Of a stretch of 64,000 bases of DNA, positions 43,624 through 54,206 are shown piece after piece. A program made the position numbers and the translations under genes. The first letter of the stretch is position 1. The number at the start of each line of letters is the position of its first letter. The notes under the pieces are model-generated. The model did not search any database, was not told the DNA's origin, and saw nothing but the letters and a program-made list of their open reading frames with translations. Source of the stretch: Mucilaginibacter xinganensis (GTDB lineage: Bacteria; Bacteroidota; Bacteroidia; Sphingobacteriales; Sphingobacteriaceae); contig JAMFSA010000194.1 of assembly GCA_026225055.1 (NCBI GenBank), positions 124,001-188,000 of the forward strand, given 5' to 3'.

Positions 43624-44550
43624 TCATTCCATTAGATCCAGGTTAAGCTTTATTCTACCAGCTGCCTCGGCTTTCGCCTTATCTACCACCTTAGCGTAGA
43701 TTTGTGTCGTCTTTATGCTCTTATGCCCCAGCATCTTTGAAACAGTATACAAATCGATTCCCATCTCCAGCTGCAAAGTCGCAAATGTATGCCGGAAGCT
43801 GTGAAATGTGATGTTTTTGGTAATTCCTGCGTCTTGCAGCCAAAGCTTGAAAGTATCCCTCATATTAGAGTATCGCAGCCCTTTAAATACTTTTTCTTCC
43901 GGCAAGCGCCTTTCGCCAAGTAATTCAATAGCCTGGTCCGATACGGGAAGCACCACAGTTCCCTCCGTTTTTTCCGTGTAAATTGCATGTAATATTTTCC
44001 GGTAGAACCCCTGACTTCGTTCCATTGCAGACTCTCCACATCCGAAAAACGAAGACCTGTCAAACCAGCAAACAAGGCGGCGCGTTTAACAATGCCAGAT
44101 TTAACAGGGGTGTGAAGATCCACGGCAATCAGTTCCCTCTTATAAGCCTGTTTCAAAGCGGACCTGAATTTCGCGTAGTAGTTTACTGCGGTATTTTTCG
44201 TGATAGACTTCCGGCGGTGACCTATGCCTGGCCCGCTCAATAGAAACTGCTTATAATCTTCACATAAAAAATCAGTAAGTTCATTAAAATTTAGAACGTT
44301 GCCAGCAAATTCGACAAAGTAACGGTGAGACATCGTTAGGTTATCACATTCCGAGCGCGTCTTGCTATTAATATAGGCCTTGAAAAATTTCACAAAATTT
44401 CCCTTTCGCGTATCACTGGAGATAAAGCCAAATTTTTCGTTTTGAACATCTAATTGCCGTTGTGCCTGTACATTTTCCACCAACTCCATGGTCTCCTGGT
44501 TGTGTTTGCGTTCTAAAGATGTTCCAGGTTTATCAATTAAAAGAATCATG
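43624..44550 (-). pseudogene. Tyrosine recombinase/integrase, frameshifted and 5'-truncated
   Basis: The SAM-like core-binding region (ERKHNQETMELVENVQAQR, NFVKFFKAYINS) and first catalytic Arg (FAGLTGLRFSDVESLQW) are in one frame; HSFRHTFATLQ, MLGHKSIKTTQIYAKV (remaining catalytic residues) are in another. The switch falls at an A6 run near 43966-43971 on the coding strand; seven A's would restore one frame, so a single-base loss explains it. The N-terminal arm domain is missing: beyond about 44545 the frame runs antisense through the remnant of an oxidoreductase. The element is therefore probably immobile. Confidence 0.8.
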
Positions 44551-44871
44551 ATTCTATCAACCGTAGGTGCGGGGGATTCGTGGAGATACAACCCATGGTA
44601 TGTTAAATTATTAGCTAGGCTGACAAATTTCAAAGTAATATTCGAAGATCATACCGCGCAGGAACAATTGATCCAGGCATCCGGAACAGACTGGACCATT
44701 GCCAGGCCAGTTGGATTGAATGAAAAAGAAACAATGGGAACATTGGCGGTGACCTATGACCATACGCCCAAGCCGTTTCGGATGAGCCGCAAACTGCTGG
44801 CTAAATTTTTTATTGATAATTTGTATTCGGAAACTTATATTCACAAAGCACCGATGCTTTCAGAGATATAA
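44541..44871 (+). pseudogene. NAD(P)H-binding (NmrA-like) oxidoreductase, 3' fragment
   Basis: The plus-strand frame from about 44541 reads RIMILSTVGAGDSWRYNPWY, EDHTAQEQLIQASGTDWTIA and RPVGLNE, typical of the C-terminal half of atypical SDR/NmrA-like proteins (the SG.DWTI.RP motif). The Rossmann N-terminal half is absent; upstream the sequence belongs to the integrase on the other strand. The gene was cut by the arrival or rearrangement of the mobile element, with the junction near 44545. Confidence 0.75.
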
Positions 44872-44938
44872 TAAGTTATGCTAAATTAAACCGAATAAAA
44901 TAAAATAAACCAACGGAGGCATTGAGCGTTAAGTCTAT

Positions 44939-45748
44939 ATGATAAAGAGATTATCTAAAACCGCCCTGATTACCGGCGCCTCCGGCGGCATTGGCTATGA
45001 ACTGGCGCTTTGCTGCGCCAAAGATGGCATCAATTTAATATTAGTTGCCCGCGATAAAGAAAAGCTGGAAGCTATTAAAAAAGACCTGGAAGTAAAATAT
45101 GAATTACAGGTAACGACTATCTCCACTGATCTGTCAGTTCCCGAGCACGCCAAGGTTTTATACGATTATTGTATTACAAAAGAATTATCTATTGATTACC
45201 TCATCAATAATGCCGGTTTCGGAGATTACAAAAAGGTCGCAGATGCTGACCCGACTACATTAACGAATATGCTCAACCTTAATATTATTGCGCTTACCGA
45301 ACTAACGGCTTTATTTGTAAAGGACATGATAAAACGCGGCAGCGGGCGCATCCTGAACGTGGGTTCAACCGCAGCTTACCAGCCGGTGCCCCGGCTGGCC
45401 GTCTACGCCGCATCCAAGAGTTACGTGGTGAGTTTTACCGAGTCACTTCACGCTGAACTAAAGAATACAGGAGTTACGGCTACGGTTTTAAGTCCCGGTG
45501 TAACTGCAACGAGTTTTTTTGACCGGGCCGAAATGCACAATTCCGCTACGGTACAAAGTAAACAAGCCGATCCGGCGAAAGTTGCATCAGCAGGTTACCA
45601 AGCTATGCTCAAGGGTGACCTGTATGTCATTCCGGGTTGTATGAACAGACTTATGGCCTTTTGTTCACAGATTATGCCCTCCCGCCACCTGATACTTGCA
45701 TTGGCAGGAATTATCAACAGGGAAAAGCCAGGCCTGAATATTGAATGA
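44939..45748 (+). CDS. Short-chain dehydrogenase/reductase
   Basis: A 269-residue classical SDR: NADP(H)-binding TGASGGIGYEL near 13-23, NNAGFGD near 91-97, catalytic Ser in LNVGSTAAYQP and YAASK near 160. It is of the DltE/YqjQ-like group. Substrate unknown. It stands intact among broken genes, 67 bp after the truncated oxidoreductase, and may have its own promoter. The length is normal for the family. Confidence 0.9.
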   Translation: MIKRLSKTALITGASGGIGYELALCCAKDGINLILVARDKEKLEAIKKDLEVKYELQVTTISTDLSVPEHAKVLYDYCITKELSIDYLINNAGFGDYKKVADADPTTLTNMLNLNIIALTELTALFVKDMIKRGSGRILNVGSTAAYQPVPRLAVYAASKSYVVSFTESLHAELKNTGVTATVLSPGVTATSFFDRAEMHNSATVQSKQADPAKVASAGYQAMLKGDLYVIPGCMNRLMAFCSQIMPSRHLILALAGIINREKPGLNIE

Positions 45749-45914
45749 AAAAAATCTGCTATCAAATACAGTAGCATGGTTCTTTCCTGTTAATGAAAAG
45801 TGGTTTACAGGAATATTGTGAACACGCATTGCTAAATCCAATAAACTGATGAAAGCCAGGATCAATCCAACTTTTAGGCAGGTAATTCGATATTTTACTA
45901 ACACTATTTAATTT

Positions 45915-46589
45915 TTTGCCTGATAGACGTTTCAATCGTCCTAATTTCCTGGGGATTTAAAGACCAACGTGCCGTCGCTACCATCGCACAAAAAGATCTC
46001 ACAAGTAATACTACGTCGTTTCAGCTTACCTGAAAGGAGAAGGCATGGCGGATGTAGCTACGTGGGCCGATGAGAACCGGAATACGACTACTGCTCCCTG
46101 ACATTTTTTAAACATTCCTTTAGGATAAACACATGAGCAGTTCGTAAAATTCGTAAGTGAAATCGATAACAATGTTTACAACACTATTCTGAAAACGGAA
46201 GCGAACCTGAAAGATAAAAGCCTGACACCGGATCAAAAGAACGAGGCATTGAAATATCTGATCCATTTAGTGGGTGACGCGCACCAACCTATGCACATCA
46301 GCCGCAAGGAATATAAAGGCGGCAATACCATACAAGTGCGCTTTGATAATAAAGGCACCAACCTCCACAGCCTTTGGGACAGCAAACTGATTGATCAATG
46401 AGCGAACCCGTACAAAAGTGAGATCGGGCAGTATTGGCGGTTTAGATCTGTGGATATTGCAGAAGAAAGTAGCCGCAAAATATACAATCTATTCCTGAAC
46501 TATCTGAATTCCGGTGATTTCGTTGGTGCGGACATGGTGCGAAAATACCTTCATGGGTTTCACCCGTGCAAGAAGGTATGCGAACTATA
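45915..46589 (+). pseudogene. S1/P1-type nuclease, decayed
   Basis: The frame reads SWGFKDQRAVATIAQ, then after a shift near 46020 YLKGEGMADVATWADENR and LIHLVGDAHQPMHISRKEYK, which carry the S1/P1 metal-binding His/Asp motifs (HLVGDAHQPMH). In-frame stops occur at 46099-46101 (TGA where family members have Trp before HFLNIP), 46126-46128 (TAA) and 46399-46401 (TGA before ANPYKSEI). The family cleaves single-stranded nucleic acids and removes 3' phosphates in the periplasm. With one frameshift and three stops the product cannot be made. Confidence 0.8.
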
Positions 46590-46871
46590 AAGGCGGGAAA
46601 AAGTATGATAAAGAAAATAATTTTTCATTTGCTGGAACGTGGAAGCGGAGAACAGAAAAATGCCAAGGCGGCGGAAGTATTCTTTAAATGCTGGAAAGCT
46701 GCTGAGGGAAATGAGACCTATCAAAGACGAAAACTGGACTGGAAAAAAAACAGGAGTTAGTGCGGTTCGTATGCAAAAAACTACAGGTATATTTCGAAAA
46801 ATAGGGAATATTACATTTTAGGTAATTGGCATAATATTTATTGAGTAATAGTGAACAAAAACAAATTCACC
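46590..46871. other. Intergenic stretch, nothing recognisable
   Basis: Short overlapping plus-strand frames of about 60 residues are lysine-rich and low in information. They follow the S1/P1 relic and have no supporting context. Confidence 0.4.
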
Positions 46872-47012
46872 ATGAAAGCAACATCAACTAAAACAACTGC
46901 CCTGGTAAAAGCCATTGATCAGCAATTGAAAGCTATCCTGGCAAAAGACATTCGTAAAATCGATGATGTCAATGTGCGCAATGCGGCATTTCTGCAACTG
47001 ATTGCGGCGTAA
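46872..47012 (+). CDS. Small hypothetical protein (46 residues)
   Basis: ATG at 46872, TAA at 47010-47012. The product starts MKATSTKTTALVKAIDQQLK and reads as a soluble, mostly helical peptide with AILAKDIRKIDD and a hydrophobic end (NAAFLQLIAA). It is 71 bp upstream of the Nramp-like gene in the same direction. It is unrecognised; its codon use is regular and there is no overlap with another gene, which argues mildly for a real gene. Confidence 0.4.
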   Translation: MKATSTKTTALVKAIDQQLKAILAKDIRKIDDVNVRNAAFLQLIAA

Positions 47013-47083
47013 GATTCTTAATTCAACATATAACATTTACCTATGGAATAAGGCGTTCTTATGAACGCTTTTTTTATGTCCTT

Positions 47084-48358
47084 ATGAAAGTGAAACCAGA
47101 CGTAACCAAAGTACCGTCCAAAATTAAATCCTTTTTCAAGGTGTTGGGGCCCGGCCTTATAACCGGGGCAAGCGATGACGACCCCTCGGGTGTAGCTACC
47201 TATTCACAGGCGGGTGCTGCTTTTGGGCTGGCCACTTTGTGGACAGCACTAATTACATTTCCGTTGATGGCGGCTATTCAAGAAATGTGTGCACGGATCG
47301 GAACGGTAACTACATCAGGTTTACCGGATACACTCAAAACACATTATCCTAAATGGGTAATATATGCCATGCTGATATTTACAGTACCAGCCATTGTATT
47401 AAATATAGGAGCAGATATTCAAAGTATGGGTGCTGTGGCGCATTTGATCATTCCAGCGTTGCCTGATTACGTATTTAGTATTTTCTTTACAGCAGTTCTT
47501 ATCTTCATAATTGTCCGCTTCGATTACCAGCGTATAGCCGCCATACTGAAATGGCTGTGCCTCGTATTGCTTCTTTACCTGGTTGTACCCTTTATGATCA
47601 AAACTGAATGGGGACAAGTACTGAAACATACCGTGGTTCCTGAAGTGCAGTTTACCAAAGATTTCATCATGATCCTGGTGGCCATATTGGGAACTACGAT
47701 TGCGCCATACTTATTTTTTTGGCAGGCGACCATGTCATCAGAAGAGATCAACCAAAAATCGAAAATCCCTGCAATCAATGATAATTTGCTCGGAAAAGTA
47801 AAAACCGATGTTTATTTCGGCATGGGTACTTCTAATGTGACCATGTTCTTTATTATCCTGACCACCGGTGTAGTACTCCACAACGCACATATCACCAAGA
47901 TAGATACAGTGGAACAGGCGGCAAAAGCCCTGGAACCGCTGGCTGGTAAATTGGCTTACTCGTTATTTGCCTTGGGTATCATCGGCACTGGTTTCCTTTG
48001 CATACCGGTATTAGTTGGTTCGATGTCCTATATGGTAGGTGAAACTTTTGGCTGGAAGGTAGGCCTGGAAAAAAAACTGGGAAGCGCAAAAGCATTTTAT
48101 GGCACTGTGATCATTTCCCTCGTCCTGGGCCTGACGCTAAATTTTATCGGTGTCAGCCCAATACAGGCCCTAATCTACACAGCTATCCTTTACGGACTGA
48201 CCGCACCTGTTTTAATTCTCCTTGTTATGCACATCGGTAACAATAAAAAAGTCATGGGTAAATTCACTAATGGCAGATGGTCAAACATACTGGGAGGTTT
48301 TGCCTTTTTTTTGATGGCGATCTCCGCCATCGCGCTGCTTTATTTTCAATTTAAATAG
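47084..48358 (+). CDS. Nramp-superfamily metal transporter, divergent
   Basis: A 424-residue protein with about 11 transmembrane helices. Helix 1 carries GASDDDPSGVATYSQ (28-42), where canonical Nramp proteins have DPGN; helix 6 carries TTIAPYLFFWQ (204-214), where they have the MPH motif with the metal-binding Met. The overall pattern (KVLGPGLITGAS; YFGMGTSNVTMFFI) still places it in the superfamily. Loss of the Met-bearing motif means that Mn/Fe selectivity should not be assumed; Nramp-related Mg transporters also lack it. It is intact, in a zone of broken genes. Confidence 0.88.
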   Translation: MKVKPDVTKVPSKIKSFFKVLGPGLITGASDDDPSGVATYSQAGAAFGLATLWTALITFPLMAAIQEMCARIGTVTTSGLPDTLKTHYPKWVIYAMLIFTVPAIVLNIGADIQSMGAVAHLIIPALPDYVFSIFFTAVLIFIIVRFDYQRIAAILKWLCLVLLLYLVVPFMIKTEWGQVLKHTVVPEVQFTKDFIMILVAILGTTIAPYLFFWQATMSSEEINQKSKIPAINDNLLGKVKTDVYFGMGTSNVTMFFIILTTGVVLHNAHITKIDTVEQAAKALEPLAGKLAYSLFALGIIGTGFLCIPVLVGSMSYMVGETFGWKVGLEKKLGSAKAFYGTVIISLVLGLTLNFIGVSPIQALIYTAILYGLTAPVLILLVMHIGNNKKVMGKFTNGRWSNILGGFAFFLMAISAIALLYFQFK

Positions 48359-48416
48359 CCGGGCCTAAATTAAATGATCACTTTGATCACATCTGTCTTA
48401 TCTTAATCGAACGGTT

Positions 48417-49552
48417 ATGGAAAAATGCAATTTTACTAAAGAAATGGCCGAAACGGCAAACGTAATTTTCGAAATAGAAGTATTTGAATTTTTGCGCAGA
48501 TGGGCGAGAAGCGATGATAAGACCTATCTCGAAAATGACTCATTGCGGGACTTTTTTCTGCTGGCACAGCAACCGCTGCAAGCATTATTGCAGCAAGAAT
48601 TTATCGCGAAACATTTAGGCAGGTGCTCGGACGAAGTTTATTTTGACCCACATACCGGTGATCCCTTGCTGGCACCCGCGGAGTAGCGGATATACAACCT
48701 GTCACGCCGCATGGCCAATGAATAATTTCATGTAACCTTCCGGTCAGTTCATGCTAACAAGCAGACCAATGCCGGTGATATCGCGGATATTAATACCTAT
48801 CCAATAGATTCGGAAATTATCCGTTATAATAGCGGCAATCATTTTTGCAGCCGCCCAGCGAACATCAATGTGTTTGATGAGAATAGCAGGCGCTGTCCAG
48901 CAAAATCTGAAAATAATCTCTTTGTTCTTTTCAGGCGCGGTTTCCTGGAAGATCGTCTACAGGATATAAAAGCGATCACCGCAGCCATGCATGAGGCCGG
49001 GGAAACCCAGCCGCAATTCTTTGTGATCTGCAGCCGACATTCTTTGAAAGAAGGTCATTATGGAGCGTCACTTGTCATTAGGGACCCGTTAAGCCCTGAT
49101 TTCCAAGGCGTGTATTAATTTGTGATACCCTGCTTAAAGAATTTCCTCATCACCCGCGCTGGTGGAATTTTTTTGTAACCGAGTATTCCAATGTTTTTGG
49201 GGGAGCCGTAACGGAGCTTATGGAAGATCTTTCCCACCCGCTTCAAAAGGTGAATGTTAAAGGTGATGATCCCTATCGCCATGACTGGGATTGTCCATAC
49301 TATGTTGCAAGTATGACCGATGCTTTAGCAGGCCTGGTAAAATCAAATTTTGAACTTGTTCTAAATGGAAGCACGGCAGAGCTTCATGATGCAATGAAAG
49401 GGCTAATGCCGGATTATTATCACGAAAATCATTTCATTAAGGAAAGGCTGGAGATCAAATTTATTAACCGGTTAAAGCGATGGCAAAGTGGCCGGGAAAT
49501 GATTAATACCTTATTTATAGTAAACACACACCAAGCGCATATCGATCTCTAA
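48417..49552 (+). pseudogene. Unknown protein, broken by two stops and a frameshift; weakly cysteine-protease-like
   Basis: One reading frame from ATG 48417 runs through TAG at 48684-48686 (after LLAPAE) and TAA at 48723-48725 (between RRMANE and FHVTFRSVH) up to about 49115, then continues in another frame to 49552. The whole would be near 375 residues. The second half has GHYGASLVIRDPLSP and later DDPYRHDWDCPYYVASMTDAL, a His-Asp-Cys order and spacing that recalls clan-CE peptidases (Ulp1/YopJ type). No search was possible. Both stops would be Gln codons after one C-to-T change. The first 89 residues alone could also be read as a separate short gene. Confidence 0.55.
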
Positions 49553-50073
49553 GCAAGTAATCAAACGTTTAAATTGCAAAAAGGCCGTTCTTAAAGCCGC
49601 TTTTCAAAAGCAATAATTAAAGTTAATTTATAAGACTGGTCGTTGCATTTTTATTAAATCAGTGAGTAACTAAGTAATTCTTGTAACCTAAAACTGATAG
49701 CGATCTTTAAAAATAGTGTCCGTTCACGCAAGGAAATGTGATTTAACAGGTCATATAATCGAAATATATAACCAAACCTGCCGCCGGCTTTAGCTGACAC
49801 CCAATTGCTCGCTTTTCTATCGGAAGTTTTTAGTCCAAGGTATGAATTTGTTTAATTGTCGTCATTTGCTTTATGTCCCGGTGTTATGGATCAGCCGCTC
49901 GCGTAAGGTACATCACCAATGAGGGGACTTGTGGCCAAGTCGTATAGGGTTAAAGACCAATATTGATGTATGTGTACTTTGGCAGGCATCTGTAATTTAT
50001 TATTCTTGTTGACATAAAAAGGCTCGGTTGGTTGTCTCGGATTACGAACAGGTAAAATTGACCTTTACCTTTT
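49553..50073. other. Intergenic stretch, no gene
   Basis: About 520 bp with stops in all frames. An imperfect inverted repeat near 49579-49604 (AAAAAGGCC...AGCCGCTTTT) could be a weak terminator after the broken gene. Nothing else is recognised. Confidence 0.4.
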
Positions 50074-51037
50074 TTATCTTTTGTTAAATAAATAGAATCC
50101 CGCTGCGAGACCGGTAACAAGTGCGCCTAAAATATATTTACGGTGAGCTTTGGGTTCGCCGGGTAAGCCGAAGCCGCCGTTAGTCGACATGCCATAATCA
50201 ACTGTATTAAACAGGTTGCCGCTTGTTGACGCAATAGGCTCCGCAGCTTTGAAATACCTGCGCATTACAAAACCGGTCGCTTTTGTCATTATTTCTGGAA
50301 ATATGGCATGCGATAATTTCAAAGCTAAGGAGGCGCTGCCCACATAGGTATTGGAGCTGGGATCCTGCGCGGCTTTGACCATGACTTGCGCTACCCGTTT
50401 GGGGTCATAGACCGGCGGCGCAGGTTTTAAAGCTTTACCCGTATAATTAGCGGAATGCAAAATGCCCGGTGTATCCAAGAAAGCTGGAAACAGGTCACAA
50501 ACAAAGATATCCGGCCATTCCGCCAGTTCCCCCTTAAGCGCTTCCGAAAAACCTCTCAGGCCAAATTTACTGGCGGTATAGCCTGCACCATAGGGTACTG
50601 GCAGAAATCCGCCGATAGAAATATTATTGATCAACACACCATAACCTTGGGCTTTAAAGATCGGCAGTACCGCATGTGCACCGTTCATGTAACCGAGTAA
50701 ATTGGTTTGAACCACTTGCGTATGTACCTCAATCGGGGTCTCGTCAAAAGGCCCTGCCGCTAACACGCCTGCGTTGTTAATCCATGCATATAACCCAGTC
50801 TTCCAGTCATTAGCCGTATTAGCCAGCTGGATCATCGCTTTAGGATCGGTCACATTCGTGACAACAACTATTACCTCCGCGCCCAGTTCCCGGCATTCAT
50901 CCGCCAATTGATTCAGCGCTGTTTCATTTCTTGCAGCTAATACCAAGTGGCATTGCGCCATAGCAAATTCCAGCGGCCGATCTGCCTGCTTCACTGGAGG
51001 CTCCGGTAATGACAATGGTTTTTCCCTGGAGTTTCAT
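50074..51037 (-). pseudogene. Short-chain dehydrogenase, 5' frameshift
   Basis: From the ATG at 51035-51037 the minus strand reads MKLQGKTIVITGASS, a normal SDR start, then loses frame before LEFAMAQCHLVLAARNETAL; a 2-bp loss near 50984 would account for it. The rest is intact: NNAGVLAAGPFDE, YTASKFGLRGFSEALKGEL and a C-terminal hydrophobic tail (YILGALVTGLAAGFYLF). The glycine motif itself is changed (GASSEAG for GASSGIG). Translation from a downstream start at 51015 would lack the cofactor-binding strand. Its start overlaps the stop of the broken YtxH-like gene by one base. Confidence 0.75.
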
Positions 51038-51210
51038 TAAGACAAGTTTGATTTAATTTTTTCAGCAAGCTTTCCTGCAAATTCTTCGGCCTTATCCAAC
51101 CATCCAGGTAGTTATTCTGACAGGTCATCCAATACAGATTCGTTTTCTTTTTTATTCAGCAAATAGTCTGCTCCTGCTACAAGTGCTGCGCCGATTACGG
51201 CTAATTTCAT
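51037..51210 (-). pseudogene. YtxH-like small protein with an in-frame stop
   Basis: ATG at 51208-51210 begins MKLAVIGAALVAGADYLLNK, a hydrophobic N-terminal helix followed by a charged stretch as in YtxH-type proteins. TAA at 51112-51114 interrupts the frame after DDLSE; the same frame then continues LPGWLDKAEEFAGKLAEKIK to the stop at 51037-51039. A Gln codon (CAA) at the stop would restore a 57-residue protein. It is coupled to the broken SDR gene. Confidence 0.55.
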
Positions 51211-52120
51211 TATTCACATGGTAGTGAATTTTAACAGGTAAGACAAGTATAGTGCCAATGACCGCTGCAACTTAAATATCTTTAGTGAAACCTTGCCTCG
51301 ATTTGAGCTGTTGATCTGCCGCGCAATGAGAATTCAATTAGTTTACCAGCTTTGTTTCGATGAACGATAATGCTGACCGGAGCACTATATAAAAAAGTGT
51401 ACCATCGCCTGATCCTTTTTATCCTAAGACTTGTCGTTCAGCTTCATTCTGAAAAGCTCTTAACTAATTTAGCTATTATTATCTTGATATCTGAAATATA
51501 ATGTATGATACAAAGTCAATGCAATGACCGAAATGTTATACATATCAAATTCAGGAAACAACGACTCAGAGGATTACCTTAAGTTATCGGGTTACGCTCT
51601 TACAGCAAACGGTATCCTACTACGATTATTTTAATAACAGGGAGCTTTGGGAAGACGAGGTCTTCCTCTCAACCGGACTTGTTAAATGCAATTTATAGGG
51701 CTTATTTAATCACGTTTTACGTATCAGCAAAAAGGCTCCTCTTCTGTACCTATTGGTATCAAACTTTGCTTATCGGTATGGCGATCAGGAAATGGCGCTC
51801 AGGGTGATTTTTATTAATTTACGGCTTGGCGTCATTGCTTGTGTTTTGCCAGTCGCACGTTGTTTTCTAAAATCTGTGGGGACATTAGTAGCCATTAGTT
51901 TACTTGCCTTCTTGTCCCAACTAATTTTCACCACGTTGAAGCGAAACATTACGCTACTGGGCTGTTTGCAAAGTTGCCTCAGATCAGGGTTTTGCCCGGG
52001 TTGCCTACCAGAATCACTTTATGAATTTCTGACACTTTGTGAATTAGTATATTAAATAAAAAATTATAAACTTAAATAATTAGCACATCACACAGTTTTC
52101 CGGAAAATTGAATGTCTTTT
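51211..52120. other. Gene-poor stretch, about 0.9 kb
   Basis: No supported gene. A plus-strand frame at 51753-52055 has hydrophobic parts (VIFINLRLGVIACVLPV; LVAISLLAFLSQLIF) and an upstream FAYRYG that faintly recalls the end of FtsX/MacB-type permeases, but the match is too weak to call. The stretch probably consists of degraded coding DNA. Confidence 0.35.
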
Positions 52121-53650
52121 CTATTCTTGGATTTGTGACAGATCTATAGTAGCAGGCCCTGTTAGCACCTTGCCATCGATATCAAAACGGGCGCCGTGGC
52201 ATGGACAATCCCAGCTTAGCTCCTCCTGGTTCCAGTTAACTATACAACCCATATGAGTACAGGTTGGATTCAGGGCGTGCATCACGCCTTTTTCATCACG
52301 ATATGCTGCAATTTTTTTACCTTCAACTTTGATTAATTTACCGGTTCCGGGTTCAATCCTTTTTAGCGAGTCTGTTTCATGGATATTAAACCTATCGGCT
52401 ATAAAATGATAAGCTACGTCAGCATTCTCGCTCACAAATTCCTTAAAACTATCTACCGGTTTTATCCGGCATGGATCAAAAAGATCCTTATAAATATTTT
52501 CGCCGCTGACGATCAGATCGCTCAATATTTTAGCAGCAACAGAGCCCAGCATCATTCCGTTGCCATTGAACCCGGTTGCGCAATAAATCCCCTTCGCGGT
52601 AAATGGCAACTGGCCGATATACGGGAAGCCGTCAACCGGTATATAATATTGTGATGACCATTTATATTTCACAGATGAAATATAAAAATGTTTCCGGAGA
52701 TATTTTTCCAGATCAGCTATTTGCTTTTCCGGATCTTCGTGGCCTGTTTTGTGATCATTGCCGCCCGCGAACAATAGTTTTTCGCCTGCAACCGTATGTG
52801 TGCGGAAATAATGATAAGGTTCTTCCAAATCATAAATTAAGTCGTCCGGATATTCGCCTGATTGGAGTTTAACGCCGAGCACATAGCTGCGATATGGGGC
52901 GCATACTAAGTTCATGGCATTGATATTCGGCGGCATGTGTGTAGCATAAATTATGTTTTTTGCCCGAATGGTCATCTGGTTTGCCTCAGCTATGTGGTTC
53001 TCATTTTCAGTGCTTACCTTGGCAATCCGGGTATGCTCCACTATATTTCCACCCGCAGCCATATACGCTTTTAGCAGGCCTCGTAAATATTTTAAAGGAT
53101 GAAACTGCGCCTGATTTGCAATGCTGATCGCTTTCTTAAATGGAATAGAAACCGGTATCGTATCTGTAAAACGAGCAGGTATGCCGACCGTCGCCAAACC
53201 TGCGAAAAGTGAGGTAAGCTGATCAACCTGCTCTTTATCTTCGGCGTAAACTATGGCTGTCTTGACCTCATAATCGCAGTCAATTTGGTGAGTCGCGGTA
53301 TTAGTTTTAATGAGTTCCTGTCCTTCCGCTATTGCCCTGGCAAATAAACTAGCGCCTTCTTTACCAAAAGCACTTTCCGCTTCTTTGTAGGTTGTGTCCG
53401 CAAAGTTATTGATATGTGCGCTGGTGCCTCCGGTAGTGCCGAAACCGATAGTATTTGCTTCAGCTAGTATCACATTTTTGCCTGCGTTCCGCAAAAGCAA
53501 AGCAGATGACAGCCCGGTGATACCGCCGCCAACAACTAAGCAATCGTAAACCGTTTCGTTAATTTTTGAGGGTCTTGTGGTTGTTACACTTGGTAAACCA
53601 TGCTGCCAGGCACTTTCCGGACTTCCGTCACGTTTTATACTATTTTTCAT
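52121..53650 (-). CDS. FAD-dependent oxidoreductase with C-terminal Rieske domain
   Basis: A 509-residue soluble protein. An N-terminal DAO-type FAD domain has the dinucleotide motif CLVVGGGITGLSSALLLRNA near 35-54 and YCATGFNGNGMMLGS near 375-389. The C-terminal Rieske [2Fe-2S] domain (about 425-509) has CTHMGC and CPCHGARF, with both Cys-His ligand pairs. The fusion is a known layout in Bacteroidota and other phyla, with unknown substrate. It is intact, monocistronic and divergent from the alcohol dehydrogenase relic. Confidence 0.92.
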   Translation of the reverse strand: MKNSIKRDGSPESAWQHGLPSVTTTRPSKINETVYDCLVVGGGITGLSSALLLRNAGKNVILAEANTIGFGTTGGTSAHINNFADTTYKEAESAFGKEGASLFARAIAEGQELIKTNTATHQIDCDYEVKTAIVYAEDKEQVDQLTSLFAGLATVGIPARFTDTIPVSIPFKKAISIANQAQFHPLKYLRGLLKAYMAAGGNIVEHTRIAKVSTENENHIAEANQMTIRAKNIIYATHMPPNINAMNLVCAPYRSYVLGVKLQSGEYPDDLIYDLEEPYHYFRTHTVAGEKLLFAGGNDHKTGHEDPEKQIADLEKYLRKHFYISSVKYKWSSQYYIPVDGFPYIGQLPFTAKGIYCATGFNGNGMMLGSVAAKILSDLIVSGENIYKDLFDPCRIKPVDSFKEFVSENADVAYHFIADRFNIHETDSLKRIEPGTGKLIKVEGKKIAAYRDEKGVMHALNPTCTHMGCIVNWNQEELSWDCPCHGARFDIDGKVLTGPATIDLSQIQE

Positions 53651-54206
53651 TTGAGCTTAATTTAAAAAATCGTTGATATGAACGCTTTAATTTACAGGTA
53701 GATACTGATGCAAATATTTTATTTCGTAATGTATCGCGGCGGTTTTTAAGCTTACAGATCAGCAATCAGATTAGCCATTAAATCAATATCCAGCGCTTTT
53801 AAAATAACGGTTGTGTGAGTCGGATCTTCCATGGTATGTTGTTTTAAGGTGTAATCACCTGTATAAATATTGTGCCAGTCAGTCACACCTCTGAAAATGG
53901 AAAATGAATGTCCGTTTTATAAACAAATACTTTTAATCAGCAATACGTTATTGTATGCACTTGTATCGCCTGCTGTAGTAAAAGCAATACGACAAACCTT
54001 CTCGTTAGCGGTTAAATTGTTGCGGTTCATCTCTTGGACTGTTATTTGCATCAAACATTTCATCAGCTGCCAAGGCTGATGTATAATTGCCCCTGCCATT
54101 TGTTTCAGCCGCTTTTCCATTGTTTTAAGAATTTCCGGAACAGGGTTTTACAACCATGTTAAAAATAGCTATCACACAATAACTTAATTATAAATCAATC
54201 TAATCT
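53651..54206. other. Intergenic stretch with small relic frames
   Basis: On the minus strand a frame ending at 53753 reads DWHNIYTGDYTLKQH, MEDPTHTTVILKALDID and a short tail, and another at 53917-54120 begins MEKRLKQMAGAIIHQPWQL. Both seem to be pieces of one or two broken small genes; they lie in different frames. I do not recognise them. Confidence 0.35.

Noticed and set aside
43960..43975. Programmed frameshifting in the integrase gene
   Set aside because: An A6 run could support slippage, but the gene also lacks its N-terminal domain and the surrounding genes are broken by unrelated lesions, so decay is simpler.
51753..52055. Possible membrane protein of 100 residues
   Set aside because: Hydrophobic, but with an odd Cys/Leu-rich end, no neighbours on the strand and no recognisable family; more likely degraded DNA.
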